A stretch of DNA of 64,000 nt from Nematostella vectensis. Its lineage: Eukaryota; Cnidaria; Anthozoa; Actiniaria; Edwardsiidae. The position numbers and the translations under genes were made by a program. The notes under the pieces are model-generated. The model searched no databases. It saw nothing but the letters and a program-made list of their open reading frames with translations, and was not told where the DNA came from. The stretch covers positions 7,129,501-7,193,500 of the forward strand of contig NC_064047.1 in the NCBI RefSeq assembly GCF_932526225.1, in the 5' to 3' direction. Positions 35,401 to 47,400 of this stretch are shown here, piece by piece (within the stretch, counting starts at the first letter, position 1; each line of letters begins with the position of its first letter).

Positions 35401-38400
35401 AAGCAGAAAACATGGGAAAACATTACATTTGTTAGTTTCAAAGAATGAACTAATAGTCAGGATTGGATTATGCCTGGTCCACACTAGTGACATAACGACA
35501 TAATGACATAGGCGCATGTACCCTTATGTTCATATGTTCAAGTGTTAATGGTTCAACATTTTGGCATAAGCCCAACATAACGACATAGGAGACTTTGACA
35601 TGACAGTCTTTATGTCCATGTTGTTATGTCGGGCTTAAAACAATGCATGCGCCTATGTTGTAATGTCATTATGTCACTAGTGTGCACTAGGCATAGTACT
35701 ACAGTACACCAGAGTTTAGTTTTTTGATTTGCATGCTTAAAGCCGCATTGTCACCAGTTTACTTCCGGTCGATTGCCTAACAATATCCGATGATTTTTAA
35801 CGGAAAATACGAAAAATATTTCAAAATATAGAAAGCAGTGTGTCTATTGGAAGTTTCTTTGAGGATGTGACTGCTAATTTAGAGCGGATGGCCAGTTAAA
35901 TATTTCGGATTCGAATAGATTCTTTTGTCTTTTAACGGCTGGGGTTTCCATCGGACCTCCGGAAGTAAACTGGTGGTAATGCCGCTTTAATTGGCCAAAC
36001 TTTTTTCCCCTTCAGGTCTAAAGCTCTTACAACCTTCCTACACTAAATATTCCAAATTATGGTATCTTGGAATTTGATAGGTAGAATGAATTTTTTTTTT
36101 TCGTGTTATAGCAATTTGACCTGTACTCCTTCCTCCAACTGGACGACTCTGAGAGATCCAAAATGAATGCATCGGATGAGTCGTCCATGCAAGCCTCCAT
36201 GAAGGGCCAAGATGGAGACCAGACCTCAGGTAAATGCTAGCTGGATTTATGTGAGATATTTTCTGCTTGATGTGTAATGAAGTGGCATAGGGTTTGATTA
36301 CACTGTACTGGTTTCCTGGAGTAACTTTGAATGCTTTTGGGTAAGCCATAGCAATTGGGGAAAACACTCCCTAAAACCTTCCCATTCCCAAAAAGTATTT
36401 AGAAGATGAAATAAGGGTGGCCAGAAATCCTGCACTGTTCCAATTCTCTGTTCTGCTGTAGGCCAGGGCGTACCAGTGATGTTGATGTCACTGTGTAGTT
36501 ATAAGAACTCTGTATATGTACTCTGTACCAAACAACAAACCTTGCGAGATACAGTTATAAGCCATAATGATAATTAGTAATTTATGTTATTGTTTTTACA
36601 ACAAATGTTATAAAATTTTGTGCTTATTAAAATTTATGCAGATTTCTAACATTCACCCATCACCAACCACGCAACTTGCCATGACTGTTTAACAGGCGTT
36701 TTTTGTGGAAATGGGCTCTGGTTCTATTTCTTGCTCCTCAAAGGGTTTCGAATGATTTATCCCCTGATTATTACACTATTTTTCAAGTATTCTAAAACAG
36801 TATTTGGCATGACAGGAATGTACACATTAACAGTACTTTAGAGTGTATAACAATCAATGTGTTTCAGTGGCCCCAGCATGTCCCTTATTTGCAGATCAAA
36901 CTATGGACAAGGATGATGATGATGATGTTCGGGTGGCTGATGGCACCACTATAAGTGTAGATGACCAGGGTGATGTGCGCTTCTCCATCTGGGTCTCATT
37001 TGCTGAGATCTATAATGAGTTAATCTACGATCTCCTGGAGCCGTGCCCTGAAGGCAAAGGGAAGAAAAGACCCACTCTAAAGCTGGGGGATGACAAACAT
37101 GGCAACCCTTATGTTAAAGGTAGGGTACAGTATGTATAAACCTATTTCAAATAAGATTATTCACTGATGAATCAATGTGGCATTTTTTGTGTTGGTTCAT
37201 GCATATGAGCATCAGTTGAATTAGCCAAGAAAAGTAATAAGATGAATAAAAAATTTCAGGTTCTTTTTTATTGTTTACTGCTTTGCCCACTGTATATGGT
37301 TTACTTGGCATCTGTAGAGTTCTGGTTATCATGTTCGATTTGATATATAATGTTGGCTGGAGAAGTCATAAATCTATAGTTACACTTCCCTAAGATTTAC
37401 GACGGGGGTGGGGGGGGGGGTAACAATGTTGCACATTTTTCTGCACTGTAAAAGAAAAAAAATTGGTATGGGACAAGCTGTAATATTAAATGTGGGCTTC
37501 TTTTGTTTTAAATTTGAAGATCCTAATACAAAGAATTGACTACTGCTAAAAATAGTAATGAACAACTGAGATAAATGCACTGCGCAAAGAGATGGATTTA
37601 GATTCCATATCCAAAATACCAAATCAAACATGGCAATGACAGCAGAGTATATAAACACAAATATTTTTTTCGTCTTTGTAGGTCTAAGAGAGGTGTGTGT
37701 TGCAAATGCTGATGAGGCATACAAGGTAAGCTTCATTGAAAAAGTGTTTACCATATTTAACCATGGTTAAAGGCAATTTTTTTTACTAAAAAATAAATCA
37801 ATTTCTTTATCGTCATCTTTTACATGGAAGGTTGCTGCACTTACATAATACAAAGTGTATCAATCTTGTGTTAGACTAAACTAGTTAGAAATGCTAGTTT
37901 AAAGTACATGCTTTGCATTTTGTATTGAGATTCATCACATGTAATTTAGCATTTCTGCTTTTTTTAGATTCTAAAAGTTGGGAAAAAGAACCAGACAATT
38001 GCTTCTACCAAACTAAACCACCAGTCAAGTAGAAGGTCAGTTAAACTTTAAATCCATCCGTTATTTATTATCAGTACCTACTTGGTATTTTTGTCAACAG
38101 TTTTCGTGTACTCTTATATATATACATTACTATATATTACTATATATATTACTATATAAATAAATTACTGTATATCTTGATAAGAATACAGTGATGTTAG
38201 CTAGAAATTTTAAATGGATAATCATCTTTGTTTTAGGAGGGAAGGCCCAGGACCCCTCTGTTAACAGAACCTGCTTTTTGGAAACTGGGCTCCTAACTTC
38301 TTTCAAATATATACATGTATATATATATATATATTTTTTTCACCCATTATTTTCTTTTCCATAATAAAAATGAGGGTCAGTTAGTTCCCTAGGACCTGCT

Positions 38401-41400
38401 CTAATGTAGGAAGTACTGTACATACACACCAAGTTGGGAGATTTATATCTGTTGTAAAGGATACGAAATTTCTCTTGAATCCATCTTCTGAATAAATGCC
38501 CTCTAAGATGTTCCTATTTTCCCCCAGTCACTGTATTTTCAGCATCAAGATATTAAGAGTTGTAAATGTGGATAACCCTCACGTGGCCCGTGTTAGCAGG
38601 TAAGTGCATGTCCTTAGGGAAGAAAAAATGTATCTTTTCACATACATTTGAAATGTTGATTTGTTTATACTAATATCATCATGCTATCATGGTACAACTT
38701 AACATTGTAGAAATGAAGTGATTTTTTTTTTGTAGTAATTTTTTTTGGGGGGGTCTTGGCTCGATCTTCATTTATTTCCAGGTGTATTATTACCACGTTG
38801 TCATTTGTCAACTTAGCTGGATCTTAAGTATTTTCATATGTATTCCAAGGTTGTCGTTTGTCGACTTGGCTGGATCCGAGAGATACAGCAAGACTCAGAG
38901 TACGGGTGACCGACTCAAGGAGGCTGGAAATATCAACACATCCCTCATGACTTTAGGGAAGTGTCTTGATTACCTGCGGTATAATCAGCAGCACCCGTAA
39001 GTTTAAAGACTAAGCTCTAACCACATGTAAACTATTGCTGTCATGAGGAGTTCATAGTGAGAAGCATAAAAAAAGCCACATTGTCGCCAGTTTACTTCCG
39101 GAGGGCTGACGGAAACCTCAACCGACAAGAGACAAAAGAATCAATTAGATTTTGTGCTCTTTAACAGGCTATCCACTCTAAATTAGCACATCCTCAAAGA
39201 AACTTCCAATAGACACACCGCTTTTACAGTTTTTCAATTTTTCTTTTGCGTTTTACATTAAAAATAATCAGAGATTGTTACACAATTGACCAAAAGTAAA
39301 CTGGTGATAATGTGGCTTTTAAAACAGTGATTGATACGAGAAATCAAATTGTAGTATGAAGATCTCGATCTGCGACAACATGTTCTAGAACCTGTCAGTT
39401 TGAACTTAGCATAACATTTGCTTACAAACATATGCATATGTATTATAATAGGCCATTCCAGCTATAAGCATGCACACTCGACATACTGTAGAACCAATTA
39501 CTGTCATGCAGCGGACACTTCGTTTGATGCAAGTTTAAAAAGGTGCGCGCTGTATTCTTGTAGTTAAGGTAGATTTCTATTTTAATGAGCGCCCAAGCTT
39601 ATAGCTGGAATGGCCTATTACAAGATTTGCAGATAAAAAAATGCTAGTAGCAGGGGATGGGGCACTGGGGGAACGTGTCGCCCTTCCCGAAATATTCAAA
39701 ATATAATATGCATATAAGCAAATGACCAGAAGGGGCGTAGCTGTGCCCCCAATATTTTCTTAACGTTTATGTCGCGTGCCCCCCCTTCCAAATTCCGATG
39801 CCTACTGAGGGTCTGTTCTATAATGTCTGGGAAATATAAGGAAGTCCATCAAGAAAGGATAGCTTTACACACAACCTTTTTTACAAGACGCATTAGATTT
39901 CACCAGATTTCAAGAACACGCCGAGGCACAGGCAGCAAAAATTCTATATACATTTGTTAGTTTGATGCGTTCTAGAAAGCAGAATCAAATTATGTTTATA
40001 ATGACAGCCCCCCTCTTTCTACAGCAATAACCCTCAAATGATCCCATTCCGGGAGAGCAAGCTCACACGCCTGTTTCAGGGCTTCTTCTGCGGCAAGGGG
40101 AAGGCTGCTATGGTGGTCAACATCAATCAGTGTGCATCCACATTTGATGAGACCTACCATGCACTTAAGTTCTCTGCTATTGCCAAGCAAGTGAGTACTT
40201 ACTGACACTTACTGGAAAAGCCAATCACGCCTCCATTTTGTGCTCCCGCCCGATACCCGAAGCATCCATTTCCATTGCCAAGTTCAAAGTATTAACTGAG
40301 ATTTATTTTTTAATCAATTATTATTTCTCAAGCATTGGACTTCAATAAATAGACCATTTAATTTCTGAGTGTAAACAGTAGCAAAGGAATGGCTGATTGG
40401 CATTCTTTAAAGTGCTTCCGTCGTGAGTTTTCCATTATCCAAAGTGTTCTCAACATTACATCAGAGGAGAAATAGAAATGGCTCAAGAACCCTTCTTCTG
40501 GTTCTCATATCCACCCTTTTGATAAACCTTTGCAGGGGTTTTGTTAAGTTTCAGAGTAGGCGGTGGGAATTGATAAGTAGGGGTGGAAGTTATTTTATTT
40601 TATTAGTTCAAATAAAACATTAAAATACGGTACTTGGAAAATAGTACAGTAGCTGCCAGCCCCGTCGGCCTCCGGGCCTAAATGAAACCCCTTTCTATGT
40701 AGTAAAAAAAATTGGTGAAAGTAAAAATGGCGAATGGCACATGGTAAAACAATCCCTTAATTTCTACTATGATCTTTTTACAGAAACCGGGCTCAGCGTT
40801 TGTAGTTCATAAAACTCTCCCTGTAAAACAATTCGAAAATCCTTTGTCTGATCACTAACTCTGTGTTTCCTAGGTGACAACCCGTGTGGTCAAGCCCTGC
40901 GATACTGTGCAGCCTCCCCCAGAGAAGAGTTTCCGAGCCTCGTTTGCATTTAACGCACTTAGCCGCTCGGTCAGAAAGAGCGTGGCCTGGGAAAATGGTG
41001 CCCTTTCCACCCCTGCTGGGGCAGTTTGTGCAACCCCCTCACGCGAATTGTGTGCTTTGGAGGAGACGCCAGCTGCGGAATACCAGCAGGTGAGTGACGT
41101 AGAAGTGTCTTCTTCTCGATTATCAATTAAAACGGTAGCAAAGATGCTGTCGACTAAAGCTCCTTCTAGTGACAAATTTCCCATCGACTTTTTCTATCTT
41201 TTTTGTTATAAAGTGGAACCTCGATTTAACAAAGTGCCAAGTGACTGGGATAATTGTTCGTTATATCGAGGTTCGGTTCCATACATTTTACTGTAATTTT
41301 TGCCGGGCTGAAGGAAGGAAATCATTCGTTATACAGAGGACTTATATAAAAGGTCGTTAAATGTAAGTTTCAATTTATTTTGTTGTTGTTTTGTCTTAGC

Positions 41401-44400
41401 CACGGTAACATGTTGTTGTTTTGTGTCAGCAACTGGTAACACTTTGTTGTTGTTTTGTCTCAGCAACTGGTAACATTTTGTTGTTGTTTTGTCTCAGCAA
41501 CTGGTAACATTTTGTTGTTGTTTTGTCTCAGCAACTGGTAACATTTTATTGTTGTTTTGTCTTGGCAACTAGTAGCATTTTGTTGTTGTTTTGTCTCGGC
41601 AACTGGTAACATTTTATTGTTGTTTTGTCTCGGCAACTGGTAACATTTTGTTGTTGTTTTGTCTCAGCAACTGATAACATTTTGTTGTTGTTTTGTCTTG
41701 GCAACTGGTAGCATTTTGTTGTTGTTTTGTCTCGGCAACTGGTAACATTTTATTGTTGTTTTGTCTTGGCAACTGACAACGTTTTGTTGTTGTTTTGTCT
41801 CGGCAAATGGTAACATTTGGTTGTTTTGTCTTAGCAACTGGAGCAATTCTGTAAGCTTCTTCAGGAGCAGCTATTGGCTGAGAAGAAAGAAAAGTTTGAG
41901 TTGGAAAAAAAGATCCGAGAAGAAGTGTGCGCCGAAATGGCCGAGCAATTAGTTACAATCGAAAATGAGTTCAGGTTCGTGAAATTCCGTTTCCCAAATT
42001 TTTCCGTGGTGAATCATATATTGTCTTAAAAAAGAAAAGATCCGGGATCCGCATCCCCCCGTGTACGCGCCTCTATGACACACGTGCACCTGTAGGGGAC
42101 TTGCGCTAAGAGAGCAATTGACCTTTCTGGGTGGCAAATTCAAAACGGAATAATCAAAAAAAAAAAGAAAAAAAGAAAGAAATGACTGCGGCCGTCACAC
42201 CACGAACGAAAAAATGGAATCTTTAATGGAAGTAAATCCTTTCTAAAAAAAAAAGAATTCTGGCTTTTTTTTGTAAGCGCTAAATACAGTAAGTGGCTTT
42301 TTGTTTCTGTCATTTTGCCGCTTAAAGCCTGAGCGTGCGCTAGTTTGCCACCCAAACAGTGACGTGGTCTCTAAGGGCAAGTCCCATATTGCCCCACTCT
42401 CCGCTCGTTCTTTCTATTTATCCGCCCCTTGATTTTAATAGTGAAAGAGTGCAGGAGACGGTGAAAGTCGTGGAGGAGAAATGCGACCGGCGTATCGAGC
42501 TGCTGGTGCGCTCAGTCAAGAAATCGAGGAAGAGACCTCGGATGGACCGCGAGGACGATGAGGAGTGGGTCCCGAGTGTGCTCCTGCAGTCGGAAAAAAT
42601 GAAAGTCAAGGTATGTGCCGGTCCTTTACTTCTGCGCAAATCTTTTATCGTCAGTGACTAAAAAGAGCTTTCAATAAATGATTGGTAAAAGGATAATCGA
42701 CCCCCGGCTCGTCACTAAAACACGATTCACGGTTCCATAAATCAAGGCTACCACTATGTTCCGGGTCCACTTCCAGGCTCCGACGTGAGTTGCTACTTGG
42801 TGCTCGTCTTTGCGCCTGTTTTTCTGTTTTGTTTCTTTGTTTCTTTTCTTCCTTCCTTCCTTCCTCCCTTCTTTTCTTTTTCGTTTTTTTTGTATTTCGC
42901 GCCTCCACGGCACAAAATGCTGTTTAAGCAGTGTTCAGTAGCAAGACATGAGTCGTATGGCTTCTCAAATTGATTTTCTTTATTTCAAGTTAGCGACCCA
43001 ATACGACTGCGACTGGATGACTAATTGTGATTGAATGTTAACTGATACGTCAAGAAGTTTTAACCCTCACAAGATTTAGGACGTCAGACATTACAAAAGT
43101 TGATGTATAGCACTTAAATTTTCATGTTTACGTGATAAATAATACTGTATCGTTTTCAATAATTTTATTACACTTGTTGATTTTATTCCTAGGATCTAGC
43201 AAGCCAGGTGAGCGAGCTGAGCCGAGAGGCTTCTGAAGCCAAACAGATGCTTGAGGAGGCAGGGGAGGCGGTGGTAGAGAAGGATGCCGTGATTTCCCGA
43301 CTTAGTGGGGAACTCGACAGACTCAAAACCGCGCAGCAAGAAGATGAGAAACAGCGAGCATTGCAGGTGGGATACCTTATTACGCTTAGTTTTCGCGACG
43401 TCAAAATTTCTGGGGGAGGGGGTGCAGAATCCGAAAAATTGTTTTTTATCATCGTAATTTGTAGCGATGTCATAACTCTAGTAGCAACTTTATAATAACG
43501 CTTTCCCTTCTTGTATTGCTTCCCAAACGTCTATTGCGAACCGGAAGTGGACTTTCCGCTGTTGTGGGGGAGGGGGTTTCGAACACACCCCCTGCACCCC
43601 CCTGGGTACGGGCCTCTGCACTATTACCTTTCGCAGTTCAATTTACATACCAGGTTTCAAGAGTGATAAGCGTCCCAACTGTGTTTGTTTGTTTGTTTAT
43701 TTATTTATATTTTTATTTGATTGTTTGTGTATTTATTTATCCCTTTTTTCTGCTAAAGGATGACGCGCTGAACGAGCTGCGGGCATGCCTCGAGACCTCC
43801 AGTAAGGAGGTCGAGATCGCCCGTATTAAGCTCGATCAGCGCGACCGCAGAATGCGGGAGAAGGAGGCCGAGATCGAAGATCTCAAGCGTCAGCTCCGAG
43901 ACAAAGAAGGTAAGGATGTCTGCCGAGTTGCATGCAAGCTGCTTGCAAGATTTAGGATCCTATCCACATTTTTCGTGTTGTGGTAGGATATATATTAAAT
44001 GTTGCATGCAAACTGCGCGCAATATTTGGGGATCGTACCACTCCTTATTGATGTGTTGTGGCAGGATGGATTTAATGTTGCATGCAAGCTGAGCGCAGGT
44101 TTTGGATTATCACCAGCCTAAGTTTTTGTTGCAAGCAAACTACATGCAACCCTTAGGAGATTATCCACCCATTCGAAATACGTCACATCACCTGTATTAG
44201 ATTAATTTGCCTATCTGGGGCAGGTTCATAGAAAGCAAGTTAGCACTAACCCAGGAATAAATACGGCTATCTCGACATTTGATAAAAAAGGATAAAAAAG
44301 GGCATTCATCCCTGGGTTAGGGTTAATCTACTTTCTAGGAACCTGGTCCTGGACAAAGCCAAATCCCCAAGTAGACAGAGCCAGATCCTTTTGTGGACAG

Positions 44401-47400
44401 AGCGCAAAGATTCTTCTTGGACAGAGGCTGACGCTCTGTATAAAGATCCAGTCCCCCCCTGTGGACAGAGCAAGCGTGTGAACCAGATGTAAGATATCAG
44501 CTCGAGATCCCCCATCTGACAGCCCAAGATCCACCAAGTCATCATGTTAGAAATCTAAAGGCACATTCAACAACAACAAAAAGTTGAAATTACACAAAAA
44601 CACCTATATGGCCCCTTGTTCTTGAAGTTCTTGAGTAATGTACTGGTCACAGTTAGAAACTCAACAGTTTTATCAAGGCAGCTACCAGTTCCTTGACTGA
44701 ATTCTAGGTGATTTTTGTAGCCCTGAATATAAACGGCATACTTCAGTCAATATTCTGCAATGACGAATTTTATTCTATACAAAGACAGTCAAAACAAATA
44801 ATTAAAATCACAGAAAAGTAATTTAGTAAGTTATATGATTACAAAATTCCTTAGGGAAGACAAATCACACCACCATTCTACGCTGACTATTGAGTCACAA
44901 TAAGCATCCATCTCTACCTTCTAATAAGCAAGTAACCAAATAATGTTACTGAAGTAGTTGACTTACAATTGTGGATGATTAATGACGTTTTCTAGCAGAA
45001 AGGCCGTTACAATTTCAAATGTAAATAATAACATAGGAGTGGCTGGGTGACATTCTTTATTATCATCGACCTGAATTTAATGTTGATTAAAATTAGTTTT
45101 TTTTGTGGAACAAAAATAATACTACCAAACACACATGACGCGTTTCATAACAAAGTAGTTTATTTTCGTAATAATCTCAATCGCGCGGTAAATGAAACAC
45201 ATTCTGTCGTGCTGCCTTAATTAGACTAGGAAGAAAGTGAGGTATTTTACAACAGCACAGCAAATCGCCATGATTTTTAACGTGTTTGTGTGTGTCATTT
45301 TACTTGAAATTGAACGTAGAAGTTGAACACTTGCACTCTATTTTAGTAGGAAATTGAAGTACTTTGCATGAAACCAAATTCCATGTCGTTTAAAAAATTC
45401 TCGTAAAACACTCGCGATTTGTTTGGAGGAGTGGCTCAAGTCAAATTTTGTCGCGCATTTATACCATCGTAGGAAAAAGCATCTTATCACGAAAGGGAAC
45501 ATAAACCAGTTCCCCTGTTGTGAAAAAACAGCCCCTCAACTATCGATAAAAAAGAGAAATACTGGTTTCGGCGACGTAAACACATTTTCAGAGTGCAAGT
45601 CTGATAACAAACACTCAAGTCATGGCGGTTGTGTTGTGTTGTTCGCAGGCCTAGCCCGAGTTCGATGTCAAGTTGAAAAGGAAAACAGTCCCCAAGGCTA
45701 CAAGCTTCGGTCAAGGCGACCCAAACGCCAGTTGCAGGAAACAGCTAGGAATACGCCTAAGAAAGCACGGACGACAACGCTAGTTTGAACCGAAAAGCGG
45801 CCGAATGAAGCAGCAAGGAATACGCCTTATAGATCAAGGACGGAAACGCTATCGGCAGCCTCGAAAACTGCTCGAATATTAAACTATATGGAAATGTTTG
45901 AGTGAACTAAACGGAAGGCTCGAACAATTGAAGTACTATTACCCAAAATTAAGTAATTGATATGCGTCAATGCATTATAGAATTCTTGGAACGTTTTGTT
46001 TTTTTCAATTCGCACAGCGTATAGAGTTGTTTTCATAAATCCGTGGATTGCATTTCACCTTTTTTAGCACTGACGTCTTTGCTCTTTTTTGTCCTATCCC
46101 ACTTTACTCTTACGTTGTTACGTGCTTATACTTGGAAAAATTGAAAATTGGCTTCATAGTATGCCAGAGTTATGCCTGGTGCACACTAGTGACAAAGCGA
46201 CATAGGTGCGCCCCTATGTCTGGCTTAACATATGTTCTTATGTTAAGCCAGATATAACCACCTCGTCATAATGACAAAAGAATGAACATGTTTTTTCTCT
46301 TATGTCGTGCTTATGTCGAACCATTTACACTTGAACATATGAACATAAGAGTGCGCGCGCCTATGTCGTTTATGTTACTTGTGTGCGCCAGGCATTACGA
46401 GCAAAAAAGCATTTTTAAATTTGACAATTGGTTTCTTTTAATAATATTCGAAGATCCGCTGCTGGCCCTGCGTAAGTGTGTTATGGGCATTAGAAAACTG
46501 GATCTCCGAGTATGGTCTGAATATGGCGTAATTTTGTACATTGATTCGTCTCGAACCTTACTATAAACCAAATAAATAAATATTCACCGAGAATTGTTAA
46601 TAGTGTATCTTTTTTTCCTGGGACGAAATGATAATAAAAATGTCCCAAAATTAAAAAAAAAATATGTATCAATATTTAGTTTTCAGTTATGTACAATAAT
46701 AAAAAGTCCGAAGCTAGAGGTTAATGAGGCTTGATGAAACTAAAATATGTAACACACGCAGAGGAAAGAAACACACACGATATCAGTCTGCTAGAATATT
46801 ATACTTAATGGAAGCATCAAGCTCCAAGCTAGAGTCAATCAATTTTTTTCAGTTATTGAATCGGCTGCAAAAGGGGTGATGACTAGGCCGCCGGTTCAAT
46901 GGAGATCACTTATATTCATTATTTTCTTTGATGATGATCATTTAAGATTTATAGCGCGAAAATTAACATGGTATATGATCAAATACGCGGGAAAGAAGTG
47001 ACTCTAAAGTAATGTGCACCCATTTCGGAATTCCGCTTTAAGGACGTTTCCTGTTTGTTAGAGGCCCAAAAGACAAATGTGGGTACTAAAAACGTTAGTG
47101 CAAACTCAAATGTAAAATTGCAGTTCTAGGTCAGACCGTTGCGTTTAGGTTTAGCAAATAGACTAATCCTATGCTAAATTCATATTCTGCATTCTTTAGA
47201 AATATAATGAGATCCTTTGTATTTTTCGATGGAAGGATCATTAGCACCGACGGCGTTTCTTTTTAAACTGCGGTTTTAAATGTGAGCTTTCGTTAATAGA
47301 ATTACATTCTGTATGGCCAACCGAAATGCTCCAATGTGGTTGAAATAGCGTGTTTTCATAAGGCTAGAGCTTTCCAAAGACAAGCATTCGTGTTGGCTAA

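Larger units (their letters stand above)
32492..40190 (+). other. KIF20B: Kinesin part 1: motor domain, exons 1-9
   Basis: Exons: 32492-32968, 34986-35189, 36112-36229, 36868-37119, 37682-37725, 37968-38035, 38528-38599, 38850-38996, 40025-40190. The P-loop is split between exons 1 and 2 (K159|T160), switch I between exons 6 and 7, and switch II lies in exon 8. Exons 3-4 carry the loop insert, including a DKDDDDD run. Exon 9 ends the motor with [20 protein letters not shown] and [10 protein letters not shown]. Every catalytic motif is intact, so an active ATPase is expected. Confidence 0.9.

Noticed and set aside
42651-42913. Lys/Arg-rich minus-strand frames with KEEKKQRNK
   Set aside because: Reverse complement of a pyrimidine-rich (CTTCC)n stretch in an intron.
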